Both the position numbers and the translations under genes were made by a program. Positions 35,101-47,800 of a DNA stretch of 64,000 nucleotides are shown here, piece by piece. Positions within the stretch are counted from its first letter, which is position 1, and each line of letters opens with the position of its first letter. This DNA is from Carposina sasakii (taxonomy: Eukaryota; Arthropoda; Insecta; Lepidoptera; Carposinidae), in assembly GCA_014607495.2 (NCBI GenBank), contig CP053152.1, positions 3,472,001 to 3,536,000 of the forward strand. Reading direction: 5' to 3'. The notes beneath the pieces are model-generated. The model had not been told where the DNA came from. It was given only the letters and a program-made list of their open reading frames with translations, and ran no database searches.

Positions 35101-37139
35101 ACTACAGAATCTCATCATAATCACGATCATTTTTCTCCATGGAAGCATACCTGGGAAGTGTCTGGTTTCCAAAATATTAGGGTCCAAAGTTGAGTAAATA
35201 CACTGCGTTTTTCTGCATAAATGCACATTGACGCGTGTAACAATATTTTTTCACGAGAAATAATTAATATCTGTCTATGAAAAAACTAGCATAAACACTG
35301 GACACTTTAAATTTCGCCCGATCAAGGAATTTTAAAAAACAGCATTTTTTTTGCATAGACTTACTTTATTTGATGTATAGAGTACGTACCCTTCGTTAAG
35401 GGTGGCAACGAAAAAACATTCTGTACCTTTCTGGACCTTATTGATTTACTACCCAAATCAAGCATTTACAATACAGAGAGTCTACTGCATTCTCTCCCAC
35501 CTAGATCTCTCACATAGTAAAGTTTATATCTTAACTTGTTTTGATTTTAGATCACTGGACTCCATATTTCGAGCATGTGAAAGAGGCGTGGCAGCTCAGA
35601 CATCATCCCAACATGCTCTTTTTATTTTATGAGGAGCTGTCTAAGGTTAGTTGTATACGTATTAAGCTATGATTGCCACGTAATAGCGGCAGAATAGAAT
35701 AGCGCCATATCTGCCCGTGGGTATCGTAAGAGGCGTTTAAGGGTTTCCCGGAGGTAAGCAGCAGTGCCTCCCGTGTTGACAAAACGGTCCGAAAATGACA
35801 CTGCGGTCACCAACCCGCCTACCCAAAGTGGTGACTATGGGCAGAAATCCCCCGGTAGCCTTGTGGCGTGCTCTGGGGAGTCCAGCAGTGGACTAATTGC
35901 AGTCCACTAGGCTGTTGTTATGTGAAGCAAGTCTCTTTTTAATTGCTTTTGGTCTTAAATATAGGTAGTTAAATCACTCTATTTTTCGCAGGATCTCCGT
36001 GCAACAATCAACCGCGTCGCAACTTTCTTCGGGAAGCAGTTCACTGAACAAGAAATAGATCGTCTCTGTGAACATCTCCGCTTCGATAACTTTAAAAACA
36101 ACAAGTCCGTGAACTATGACGTCATGAGAGAACTTGGAATTTTAATACCGGGACAACAGGCGTTTATTAGAAAAGGTAAGTGATTTCAGCCGCATAAGCC
36201 CAGGCTCCGCATTAGTCGACTCTTACGATATGCACGGAAGGAGATACAGCTGATGTATTCTAGTGAAGCTATACGTGCCATTTTTCATGAGACAAATAGT
36301 TATTATATCTATGACGTGCCATGAAATAATTTAGGCATATTGATATTATTGAACAAAAATAAAACTAGATATTAAGTATACTATACTATTTATTGAAAAT
36401 TCAAAAGTACAATTATCGGTATGTAATGTTACTATTTTAACATATAAAAAAAATTGTGTAATTTAATTTCTGCTGTTTCAAATTAGATGCGAAGTATTTT
36501 ATGTCAGGCTCTTACTTTGTTACTTTCAGCAGAATGCAAGCTGCTGAACTAGAGTCATCTGACAAACAGTTTCGATGCAATTTTTTTATGTTATTCATTC
36601 TCATCTGTATCATTCGGCGTGCCTGAACTATTTTGTTGCGTGCCAGGGGTGGCACGCGTGCCATTGGTTCGCCATCCCTGCCCTAGTATAAAGTACTCGT
36701 ACTCGTATGTACGAATACGAGTATAACCCAACACTTGACAAACATCTAATGGTAGGTACTGCTGACGTCAGAACAATGATTTTTCACAGGAATCAACCGT
36801 TTTATGACTTTTTATTTTTTCAGAATCAATAGGTATTGCAGATAAAAAAAATACCTTTCCTGCAATTAAAAACACTATCATACTCAATATAATACATAGA
36901 CATGTTTATAGTCGTACTTGTTCAGCATTTCAATATTTCTCTGTCACTCATACCTGTTATAGGTATAAAGAAAAAAATACTGAATAGTACCAAAGACAAT
37001 GTCTTTGATAGTACCTATCTGTTTCTCAGGTAAAGCCGGCGGCTGGAGAGACTACTTCGACGAGGACATGTCCACGGATGCTCAGCGCTGGATCGACGAC
37101 AACCTCAGAGATACTGACTTCCGTTTCCTGAACAACTAA
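29190..37139 (+). CDS. Cytosolic sulfotransferase (SULT family, 350 aa)
   Basis: Transfers sulfate from PAPS to an alcohol, phenol or amine acceptor in the cytosol. Seven exons with consistent phases: 29190-29295, 33155-33289, 33945-34044, 34738-35060, 35551-35645, 35992-36175 and 37030-37139. Family signatures: the 5'-phosphosulfate loop ASYPRSGTTWTQE (residues 75-87), catalytic His164 in RFIKTHLP, the 3'-phosphate site YVARDPRDVAVSFFH (182-196), and the C-terminal PAPS signature RKGKAGGWRDYF (313-324). In the last one the usual Asp of G-D-W is Gly (GGW), a mild departure. No signal peptide or membrane segment. Length fits insect SULTs, and the start is the first ATG in the exon 1 frame. The acceptor substrate cannot be told from sequence. 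Introns hold nested MITEs, SINEs and LINE remnants. Confidence 0.95.
29869..30413 (-). mobile_element. hAT-type MITE interrupted by a nested MITE
   Basis: Reverse copy of the element at 62471-62831. The right end is GATGGCAACCCTA; the left end has been shortened by deletion. Perfect eight-base flanks CCATAACC (29861-29868 and 30414-30421). A 188-bp MITE (29908-30095) sits inside it. Located in sulfotransferase intron 1. Confidence 0.8.
29908..30095. mobile_element. MITE of the CCCCCTGATTAC family, nested copy
   Basis: CCCCCTGATTACCTAATTTG at the left, CTAGTTAGGTAATAAGGGGG at the right. Comparison with the uninterrupted hAT element at 62471-62831 gives the empty site and shows CTG on both sides, a three-base duplication. 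Confidence 0.85.
30816..31115 (+). mobile_element. Retroelement end fragment in sulfotransferase intron 1
   Basis: Plus-strand relative of 8952-9273: ACTAGTGGACGCCCGCGTGG at the left, AAATCGGTTCAGCCGTTTCT in the middle, ACATTTTTATTATGTGTATA at the right. It is the second copy in the window and lacks about 15 bases of the usual head. Confidence 0.7.
32190..32305 (-). mobile_element. tRNA-derived SINE fragment
   Basis: Read on minus: GACCCGGTGGCTCAGTGGTG, GAGAGCGCTGGCACGC, GTGGGTTCGATTCCCACCCG, then an AT-rich tail shared with 19655-19765. The tRNA head is better preserved here, but the anticodon arm does not pair, arguing against a working tRNA. Confidence 0.7.
33507..33720 (-). mobile_element. 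LINE 3'-end remnant in sulfotransferase intron 2
   Basis: Contains CATAGTCACCACGCTGGGCA, GGCGGGTTGGTGACCGTAGT and GATACCCACGGGCAGGCAGG. It is the reverse of the sequence at 35700-35860. Confidence 0.6.
34120..34375 (-). mobile_element. tRNA-derived SINE in sulfotransferase intron 3
   Basis: Read on minus it starts GGCCGACTGGTCTAGTAGGT (A box) and CTGGGTTCGAATCCCGGTAG (B box). A CATTGATATG...CATATCAATG hairpin and a body containing ACCCACGACACAAGACCTTA follow. About 250 bp, nearly full length. Confidence 0.8.
35086..35424 (+). mobile_element. ACAGGATG MITE, copy 2, beside a sulfotransferase splice donor
   Basis: Begins ACAGGGTTCCCGAAAACTAC only 25 bases after the exon 4 donor and ends GGCAACGAAAAAACATTCTG plus TA. 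About 340 bp; the GATTTTTGGTCGTCAACG segment found near the left end of copy 3 is missing. Confidence 0.8.
35690..35930 (+). mobile_element. LINE 3'-end remnant in sulfotransferase intron 5
   Basis: CCCGTGGGTATCGTAAGAGG, GGTCACCAACCCGCCTACCC, GTAGCCTTGTGGCGTGCTCT and CCAGCAGTGGACTAATTGCA. No open reading frame. Confidence 0.65.
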
Positions 37140-37467
37140 AATAAATTATTTTATGAATCTCTTATCATCCAAGTTAAAGACTCTTGCGCTACTTATTTTA
37201 TTTTTGAAAATTTTGTTTTAAATATTTTTTTTCATATAAGATCGCTTATAAAAGGGGTTTAGTTAGAGACTTTGTCCGTACAGTGTACGTATATTGTAAC
37301 CTAAGCTACTCTTTTCAATGGACACAGATTGTAGTAGAGATCAATCTCGTAGAGATAGACAGCTGATTTATGAAGATGGTTTTTTTATTATAGCAATACA
37401 GAAAAGGTAGAAATATCTTTAATGTGATTTATTGTAAATTTATTATATGTATAGATTACAATTTGTA

Positions 37468-37473
37468 AATAAA
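37468..37473 (+). terminator. Polyadenylation signal of the sulfotransferase
   Basis: AATAAA 330 bases after the stop codon, with another AATAAA nearby at 37486. Confidence 0.6.
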
Positions 37474-37942
37474 GAATATTTTAAAAATAAAAGTGGTTGC
37501 CTCAAACAACTAATAATACGTAGTTTGATTGTTATGTGAACGATGCAGATATTTTTTTTAAACTTGCTGTAATAACATAGTTTCAGGTTTTCAGCTTTCT
37601 CCGTTTAGTAGTAGACTACTTATTTACCCTCATTGGTGGGCCTGAAAAGCCGTGACTCCAGTACGGCCTGTGGTGCCAATCACGTAGTGCTGTTGTCTCA
37701 CCTTATTACATCACTGAATAGAAACTATGCCCGATTTCGGAACTAAAATTTTTTTGTATACAGTGGATCATATACATAGTAACTAGCGCCATCATCCAAC
37801 AGAACTATACGGACATACGGACGGTGAAACATAACGGTAGCGGTCGTGCTTACTGTGCTCCAAAGCATTGTCGTCTATTTGGGTGGCACCCACAGGCTAC
37901 TTAAATATCAACACGCCCTTGTGTATAATACAAAATAGAATA

Positions 37943-38003
37943 AATTAAATTGTATTAGGCGTTAAAATTCGGAAGGGCCCGGTGGTGGGCGCACCCATAG
38001 TGA
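37943..38003 (+). mobile_element. Minimal 61-bp member of the hammerhead retroelement family
   Basis: The 5' end of the family (AAATTGTATTAGGCGTTA) is joined directly to its 3' end (GGGCCCGGTGGTGGGCGCAC plus CCATAGTGA), and the hammerhead region is absent. Perfect 13-base flanks ACAAAATAGAATA (37930-37942 and 38004-38016). Confidence 0.75.
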
Positions 38004-38867
38004 ACAAAATAGAATAGGAAACACTTCTTTATTTTCTGCTTGAGCAGCTATTTTATTAAATTTATATATACTACTAGGACCAATGTATTTAACACACGAT
38101 TTCGAAAAGATAATTGGAATTTGAAGTTATGAAAGAAAAGAAGTGAAATTGGGGTATAATTATTTATTCAAATAAAATGTAATATTTCTATTATTTCTTT
38201 GTAACACCATGGTTTAATTTCAAGTTTACAGACATATAATAACTAGCAAATTAAGTAAACAACACAGAAACTTACCGAGTTTCATTACATAGCATTATCA
38301 CTTTCCCTTAATTACCTTCATAAATAAAACAATATCTCAGTCCTTCTTCACGTTTTATTAAATAATACGGTTATACAAAGAAAATAAATTAAAAGCCAGA
38401 TTTTAATCAATCATTCGTTGGTAATATAAAATTCTAAAACAGACTCATTTATTTGAGTGGATTACTATCCAATCATTATAATAGGTACCGGCCGTGGGCG
38501 GTAGCAATAACGCACCGAGAGACAACAATATTTACTTTATCGGATTTTTTTACAAGATTTATTGATAGTTAAGTATTAAAAACGACGATGCTGACTAAAA
38601 GTTCGATCCGCTCGAGCGATAATCATAAACTCGATTAATTTCAATCTGAATCATCGGTCCATAATATAACATGCAAAAGTTAAATATAAAACTTAACAAT
38701 ACGAAACGCTACAAAATAATTTTAACACAATAGTTCGACGGCGCCTCTCGCAGCCGCGCCGTCATAAAAGCGACTCTATGATATAAAATTGGGAGCAGAG
38801 TCCCGCACCTAACGACGTTTATACTATGATACACTTATAGAAAATCACAAATGGAAGCTTCGCTAGC

Positions 38868-41800
38868 CTACGCGATGACGTCAGGCAGTGCGGCGGGGTC
38901 CGCGGGCGGGGGGCTGGCCTTGCCTCCCACTCCGTTAGTCGTCGCCTCCTTGTTACTCACAGGGCTTTCCTTCGGCTTCTTCGTTACTGGTCGCGCTTTT
39001 AGGGATCCCACGGGTGCCTGAAAACGATACATGCATTGTTAAAAGTTTTGACGCATCACAACGCTTCCCTACTTCTATTTTATACAATTTCACCTTGATC
39101 TTAAAATATTAAAAAAATAGCGTTCATAATAATTGGCATCAGAGTCATCATCATTTCTGCCATGACAAATCCACTGCTGAACATAGGCCCATCTCAACAA
39201 CCTCTACTGCGACCAGTTGTAAGCGTTTAAGAGATTATTGACAGTAAAAATGTGCACAATATGTCAAAAATTACTATTTAGACCATACCAATAATTTATT
39301 GCTTCAATAAAATTGTATGCAACAGGCAAGAAACTGGTATCATGTAAATGTTGCTTTACGATACCCACAGGCAAGCATAGGGTGACATACTATCCTGCAA
39401 ACAGCCGGCGGGCGCTAGACTAGCAGTGTATAGCTCACCTTAGCGGGCAGTGGTTTGGGCGCGGCGCGGCGGTTGGCGAGGTCCTTGCCCGCCTTGTCGA
39501 GGGGGCGGGGCGCGGCGCGGGGCGCGGGGGGAACACTCGATCTGAGAACATACCTCACGTTACTACAACATTACACGTTTTAAACCCATACTGTACACAA
39601 CTCCACATAAGGTATTATATATAGAGCGCCAGTATAACTTCGTTCTATCGTGCGTAGCATAAGTAAAATTGTCTTGTTTTTCTACTGATTGATAACGAGG
39701 AACCATAAGGTTGCCTTTTATGTCCGTGCCTACGGATTGTATGTGCTGGGGAGGGCTGAAAGATGTAAGTGTCCATTTGACGTAACTTGGTAACGAACTG
39801 GGAATTTACCAGCACCACATAATGAATGATACCTACTCACTACTCATATGCTAAGTTGGTAAGTCTTGACCTTTCCTCTCTCTCGATTGATAAAAATTTA
39901 GTAAATGTCAATCATTGTTCATTATTTAAAAGACGAAATAGTCATGTGCTGATGCGGGGCGTGACTAGAATACAACAGCTGCATCTCCTTCCGTGGATGT
40001 AGTAAAATTCGATTAAGGAACTCGAGTATTATCTCCGGCGATAACCTAACCTCTAATGCAGTCTTTCCCAAAGTGGGCGATAACGCCCCCTTATGGGCGG
40101 TCCTAAAGGGGGAGGGTAAGAGACACAGAAAAAAAAATTGGGGCGTTTGTGTAGAGGCTTGGACAGTTATAGTAGTTTTTAAATAGGTAAAAAAAAATGG
40201 GGGAGCTAAAAAATAATTTATTCTCAATGTGGGAAGTAGACAAAATAAGTTTGGGAACCCCTGCTCTAATGTCTGATCATTTACATCTGTTCCTGCTATA
40301 CTAGACATGGCTATGGGTTTTTTATGATTCTGAAATTCTGTCTATCTGCAGAAAATAACTGTAAAAGTGAAACCATAGTTATACTCACTTAGTGATAGGT
40401 GCGGGTCGTGGCTTCACGTCTCCATTGGGAATGGGTTTCGATGCTGGTGCGCTCGTCTGTAATAAATGTAGAATTCATTATTTATTACTACAATTCATTC
40501 AAATAGGATAAGATATTATCATCCAAATATTATCTGCACATTTGAGTGTATAATATAAATGTAATTTAATTCCCCAAAACATATACCTACAAATATCCCC
40601 ACCTCCAATATAATAAAATAATTTCAGGAGTAAAAAGATGGTTACAGAATTCTTTGGTGCTTTATCAATGTGCGAAATTCAGTTTTGTCTTAGAAACGCA
40701 GGTAGTTCAATAACTACTTCAAATTTCTTCCAATTTGCAATTATATAATTTGTGGGTTTGCAAAAATGTTTGGATGGTTGTTCCTCTGTCGTGCAAAAAC
40801 TGCTAAACGGGTTTTGATTAAGATTTGTAGATACACATTTTGTAAAATCATATCATATAAAATTATTTTTATTTAATTATACAGGATGATTTTTGGTCGT
40901 CAACGTTCCCGAAATCTACAGAATCTCCTCATCATCACGATCATTTTTCTCCATGGAAGCATACCTGGGAAGTGTCTGGTTTCCAAAATATTAGGGTCCA
41001 AAGTTGAGTAAATAGACTGCGTTTTTTTGCATAAATGCACATAGACGCGCGTAGCGGGATTTTTTCACGAAAAATAATTTATATCGGTCTATAAAAAAAC
41101 TAACATAAACACTAGACACTATAAATTTCGCACAATCAAGGAATTAAATTTTTTTTTTTCAAAAAAAAAAAAAAAAAATTCCAGCATTTTTTTGGCATAA
41201 ACTTACTTTATTTGATGTATAGAGTACGTACCCTTCGTTAAGGGTGGCCACAAAAAAACATCCTGTATAATATAGATTGTGATTTACGGTCACGGGGTTG
41301 AAGCTACCTATTGGCCAATAAATTGGTAGTAACAGTAAGGAATCAAATGGGTAAGTAGCATGCCTTAGTATTTAAGTATTAACCTTAGGTTTGGGCGGCG
41401 CGGCGGCGGTGGCCGGCCTTGTGGGCGGGCGGGTGGCGGCGGGGCGGGCGGCCGGGGCCGTGGCGGGCCGCGTGGGCGCGGGGCGGGTCGCCGTCGTAGC
41501 GGGCCGGGCGGCGGCTGTCGGCGCTGGGCGGGCGGCAGGCGCACGCGTCATCGCAGGCCTAGGCGGTGCCGGTTTGGCTGCCGTTTTTGTTAAACTTGTT
41601 TTTGTCAAAGGTTCCTTTGTGATAGCCGACGAGGCTGTCGGCCTAGAGATTGGTGGAGGCTTGACGTCCTTGACGGCAGGTTTGGGCGCGGGCTTGGTGG
41701 CGGCGCGGGGTGCAGGGCGCGCGGTGGGCGGGGTTGGCTTCGGCGCGGGTTTGGATGCGGGTGCGGTTTTAGCCGCGGGCGCGGTCGCTTTTGGCGCGGG

Positions 41801-44800
41801 TTTGCTCGCCGGCGAGGCTGCAGGTTTGCTTGCCGGTGACGCGGCGGGCTTGCGGGCGGCGGCCACGGGTGTTTTAGCTGGAGTAGTCCGCGGGGCGGTG
41901 CGAGGAGTTGTCTTCGGCGTAGGTGTGGTCGGGGACTTCTTGGCCGGCGTTTTCGCTTTGGATACTGCGGCGACGGTTGCTGCGGTAACGGCAGCCGCGG
42001 TGGCTATCGCGGCAGCTGCTAAAGGTTCGGTAGAGGCGGCGTTGGCGGCGGGCGTGGGCGGCGGGGTGGCGCCCCCCTGCAGGCCCGGCACTAGATCCGG
42101 CGCGGGCGCACTCTCGACCTCCACTCGAGATTCCTCTAGAGCTGGAGACTCGCTCGGAAGGGACACTTCCACAGGCGCAGGTGCTGGAGATTCAGACGTG
42201 ATGTCTGCGAGTGGCGCGGGTGACGGAATCGGCTCCTGTGTATCGGGCAGAGGGGACGCCGCAGGTGAGGCAGCTGGCATCGCCGGCGTTGACGTTCGCT
42301 CCTCCGGCACTGGCGACGCCACTAACTCCTCAGCGGAGACGGGCGAGGAAATGTGTTCGACGGGAGCCGGCGATGAGACGGGCTCGGCGGGAACCGGTGA
42401 CGCGACCGGTTCTGCCACTGGCACGGGCGAGGAAATAGGTTCGTCCGGAACCGGCGACGATGCAGGTTCCACGGGCAGCGGTGATGATACTGGTTCAACT
42501 GGAGCGGGTGATAAAGCATCTTCGACGGGGGCCGGGGACTGCGCCGTTTCCACTGGTAATGGCGACGCTGCCGGCTCTGGAGTAGGAACCGGCCAGGTAG
42601 CAGATTCCGCGGGCGCGGGCGAGGCTGATAGCTCCTGCACTGGAGTCGGGGAGAGCGCCGGCTCGTCTACTGGCACGGGAGAAGCCGCTGCAAGCTCTGC
42701 AGGCGCCGGCGACAATGCCGGTTCTACCGCTGGCTCATCCAAATCTAGGATATCATTTTGAACTGGAACAGGTGACTCCCTTGGCAGAGGAGACTCACTG
42801 GGAAACGGTGATTCCCTAGGCAACGGAGACTCCCTGGATAGAGAGGGTTCTCTGAGCAACGGAGACTCCCCGGGTAGAGAGGGTTCTCTGGGCAACGGAG
42901 ACTCCCCGGGTAGAGAGGGTTCTTTGGGCAATGGAGACTCCCCGGGTAGAGAGGGTTCTCTGGGCAATGGAGATTCCCTGGGTAGAGAGGGTTCTCTGGG
43001 TAACGGTGATTCCCTCGGTAGGGGAGATTCACTAGGCAGGGGAGAATCTCTGGGAAGGGGAGAATCTCTAGGAAGTGGAGATTCTGTGGGTAGCGGGGAC
43101 TCTGCAGGATGCGGGGCCTTCGGCGCCGGGGAGTCCGCTTGAAGTTCCACGTGATCTGTGTCGAGGAGTTCAGAGTTGAGGTGTATGCTGGGCGTCTCAG
43201 GCACGTCCTGTGAGAAGTCGAACGGTCCACTGTGGTGCACCTGCACGTCGCATATCACCTCCGACTCGGGAATCAGCTCGTTTTCTAACTCCTCGTGATT
43301 AGGTTCGGGTTCTTGCTGAGGTTGTTCCTCCTCACAGACGGAGTCCACCTTGCTCTCCATATCGACGTCGTGCGAGGACTCGTCCTGCGCCGACAGCCGG
43401 CCGTCCCTCTCGCTGTCCTCCTGGTCCTCTACAAACCCGAGCTCGGAACTCTTCCCGTCAGGGATTTCCGGAATCTGCTCGAAGAGGAGCTTGTGTGATT
43501 CTGGCGTGTCCGTCGGTAAAACGGTATCCTGCGCCGCCGTTTCGAATTCCACGTTTGAAAAGTACTGTTGATTCGCGCTCGAGTAGTCCATGAAGTTGTC
43601 GCCCTGACCGAGGTGTACGTCTTGTCTGTCATCGAATCTGATGATGTCGTTGTTAGGTTCGGAATCTGTGTGGGCCAGGATGTCCATTTGATGGTCTGGA
43701 CTGACATTCTCCTTGTTATTGTAGTCGCAGACGCCGTTAGTCTGTACATCTTCGTCGTCGCTCTCAGGCAGTGGTTGGACCGCGTTCAGATCCACGTGCG
43801 AATCGTTTTTGAGCCTCTCGCATGTGTCGTCGTCTTTTTCCTGGTAAAAGCTCATACTCATTGGATCTCGCTCTTTGTTTTTCAGCCTTTCTAATAGTTC
43901 CTCGTTTCCTTCAGCAGCGAAGGGATTGGTTTCAGAGTTGGCTTGGAAAACCTGCAAAAACAATTATAATAATTCAATATATGAACCTAACGTCCTTGCA
44001 TCCTATTTGTCAGTTTATTTGCCTATACTAACGATAATAACATTGTAAAGATTTGATAAGATAATTAATATAATGCATATTCTTTGTATTAGCACAGCAC
44101 TCTATGACTAATGCAAGTACATGTGTATGATATGATAAAATATAATAAAAGGTATATCTATATTATCCCTTTTCACGCGAAATGCTCTGCTAGTAACCAC
44201 TTAGTTTTAAATAAAAAAAACTTAATTTAGTTACATTATATTACAATCTTAAATTAGGAAAAAATGGTATGGTACCTACCTGTATATTGCAGAAGTCTGT
44301 GGTGTCCTTCTGTATTCTATCCAGGTCTTGTATAAGGGCTAGGTCCTTTTCGGGGTCAACGCCCACATTGAAACCAAAGCCTAGGCTGTCAAGGCCCTTC
44401 TCATTGCCATTCAGGTGTTCTTTTAATGTGTCTTCTATTGATACATTCTGCAAAAAAAAAACAATTTATAAAATACAGACTTATTTTGCAAGAAAGGTCA
44501 CTAACAACCAGTAACTAAAAGGCCAGTAAAGACCATAAAAGCAACTTTAATAATCCATCTTTTATTATCTATTGTTTTAGAGCACCAATTTAATAAAATA
44601 CCTAAGCTTATAGGATAATATTTTCATGTTTGTCTGCAAAAGACTGGTTACATTAGTGGTATGTAGTAATGGACAGAAATTGTCAACACTGATTAAATAT
44701 CTATAATTAGGAGTGAAATTCAAAAACATTGCAAGTTACATCTACATGCCACAAAAATTCTTGAAAACAGATGAATAAAATTCTTGTTTATTTATCAGTA

Positions 44801-47800
44801 TAATTGAGTTATTTTGCATAAAAGTGTCACATAGAAACTTGAACCCGCATGTATACAATGCACACATGACGTCATACATGAAAGTACTTGCATAATGAAA
44901 ATATGTAGGTATGTAACTTTGAACTCAAGGTTTGTGACTAAAGGTCAAGTCTTCCCAGACTGCACGCTGCCGATGTGTACTAGTTTTATATTAAAAAATT
45001 TGAGTCAGCTCTTTTTAAAACTATTGTAGAGAAAATAAATATCAGTACAGGACAATTTAATGGATGAGTAGTTATTTTAAGGATAAGTTTTCTATGCTAT
45101 CATTTCTTTAGATATATTAATTGAGTAAGCACAACAAGAAAATATTTTTCCAGCAGTAATTAAACAGTATCAGTAGATTAAACATGTAATAAAAAGAATT
45201 ATTATGTCACCAATACTCAGTATGGCAAAAGTTCACCTCAAATTGTTTATGACCTATCTTTTTATTTACAAACCTAACAAGCGCATGTAATGTATTACAT
45301 AAATTTTTGCTCTATTACAACATTTTATTGAACTAAAAAAAACATCATTTTCACATTCAGAACCCTCCAAAAATTTACTTTAACCAATAAGAAGGGACTA
45401 GTAAACGGACTGACTGATGTAACAAAATGATGTAACATCTCAACAATTTTTATAACCCTAAAATATGTTTGGACTGTATCCTTTGTGTGAGGTAACTAAT
45501 ATTGTAATCTATGACACTCAAATACCACACTGACAGTTTTAATTTGCATGCTACAGTACAGTCATAACATGAATGACCTTTCAGAAAGAATTTCTTCAAG
45601 GTGATCTATGCACAAATATTCTTAGAAAAATTGCAATGATTAAACTCACATGATGTCCATTAAGTTGATCACAATTATCGAGATCCAATAGTTCAGCTGG
45701 CCTGATGACAGCTTCGGTCTGGAACTGTGCAACATCTGGGAGTTCAATGTCATCCATCGGCAGGGGTTTACGAGGTGACTCTGCAAGGAGGACGTCAGCC
45801 CCGGCCACAGATCCGGGGACAAACACCGGGGCATCCGGGTTCAATGGTGAACTGTTCATGTCAACTGAACTGGTCTCCCACCCAGACTGAAAATTATTTT
45901 TTGTGTTTTTAATTTATCTGTATCACAAGGCTCATCATCTTTTAGTCATTGTTTGCAGTATGCAGCAGTGTTGTGTATGATGTGCTAGGAAAGGTTAAAC
46001 TAAAATATGCACATACTTACATAAACTCACATCTATACTACTAACTATTATAAAGGGGTACAGATTACATTTATATTTTTGGCAGCCCCAAAGCTCATCA
46101 GAAGTTATAGAAAACCGCATTATCAACAAGTGGAAAGCACTTTTTTATCTGGAAATCACTATAAACATGATGTATGCACCCATATTTAATCATATAATAT
46201 TATTTAGGGCAGATTTGACTATAGGCAGTAGTAATTGATGAATAAATTTGATGCAGTCTTTCCATAAAACTTCATCAAGATACAGACTTCAAATAGATAT
46301 TCTGACCATTGGAAAAATAAGGCCCTAAGCAAATAGAACTAGGTATTTATACCTCCAGTAAGTTGTAACTAATAACGTAACATTTGATCAGAGATAGTTC
46401 TAATGTTGTTATTATGCAAGTGCATCAGCCAGAAACTGGAATGTAGGTGAAGTTAATTTAGGTACTTTATTAACAGAATGAATCATGCAGTTTTGTGTAG
46501 TTTGTGTAATAGGTGCATGTATGGCCAGTAGTTTAGCAACTTTAGTTGCATGATATATGTATACTGCATTATATGTACATATATTTAGAATGAAAAAGTA
46601 ATGCACCAATGTATTTCAGCATAATAGGTAGGTATTATCATGAAACTAACATCCTAAAATGGTAATTATTGTCATTACTCAATACTGTTAAAATTTGCTA
46701 ATAGGAAATGGTTATAACCTAAAAATTGCAACAATGGTAAGATTGAGACCCATAGGCAATACAATTTGTAGATGTTCATGGACATGCCAACATGGTGTGT
46801 GTACTTACATTATCCTGACAGGGCGTCTCGGAGCGAGGCAGTTCCTCCGTGTCAGCACTCGGCTCGGGCTCCTCGCTCGCCTCGGCGTCCCTCTGGCCCT
46901 CGCCCTTGAAGTAGTTCCACTCGTCCTCGGACTCGTCGCCGCTCTCTGCTACATTATCCACCAGGTGGTCGACGTGGTTAGCCTCCACTGCACAGAACAC
47001 AACACGTTACACACCCCCGAGCAACAGGTGACACACCCTGCCCGACCAAACCGATGCGACTTTATTACACTCGCTAATTGAAACAAAAGAGAGCCGGCAT
47101 TCCAATCATAAACAAACAACGAGATATAAAGACCGGCGTGCCGTGCTAACGATAATTACCGGTCGCGAATTTCAAAACTGCTAGGTCGCAAGAAACTTTG
47201 TAGACGCCATTTCGATTGGTGAATCGAGGAACGACTACGCCTGTTTATCTGATAAAAAATGCGAGATTTCGGAGCATTCATCTAACGTGTGAAACTGCAA
47301 ATATCCTTCTTTTGACGTCGAGACAGGGGGATGCGCCTTCGGGCGAACGATTCTATTTCAAGAACACCGCTCCGCATGAATCAACACAGAAATAACCTTT
47401 CACAAGCGGTTTGGTATGTGAAAATAATGAATAACATTCGCTAAAAATCACATACCGTAAACGGTAATTTCACTGCACAGATTGATATCTTCACTGGCCG
47501 AGTTATGTTTGGATCGTAAATGAGTAGACAAAAAGCCGGTTAACAAAAGCGGAGCGACGAAAAAGAGTAGCACACTCCCAGCTGACGTTCGATGAGCGAC
47601 TGACAGACGGCGCGGGGCGAGCGGGGCGGGACTCGGGCGCGCGAGGGGCGCGCGCGTACTGGGGGACGCAAACCCACGGGGATGCCATTATAAAAATAAT
47701 ATTTACTACTAAATTCTCAAAAATATAAATAAACTAAGTTAGACCAAATGGTCTAGTAGGAACATAAAAAAAAATATATGCTCTGTTTGCCTTAAAAATG

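Noticed and set aside
34753..35226. 157-codon open frame on minus
   Set aside because: It is antisense to sulfotransferase exon 4 and the adjoining MITE.
35402..35632. 76-codon plus-strand frame overlapping sulfotransferase exon 5
   Set aside because: It runs from the MITE through the intron into exon 5 in the wrong frame.
41391..42761. 456-codon open frame on the plus strand
   Set aside because: It is antisense to the GC-rich large exon; its Gly/Ala/Val-rich translation is the mirror of the Ala/Pro/Ser repeats. The minus frame has phased splice sites and motifs.
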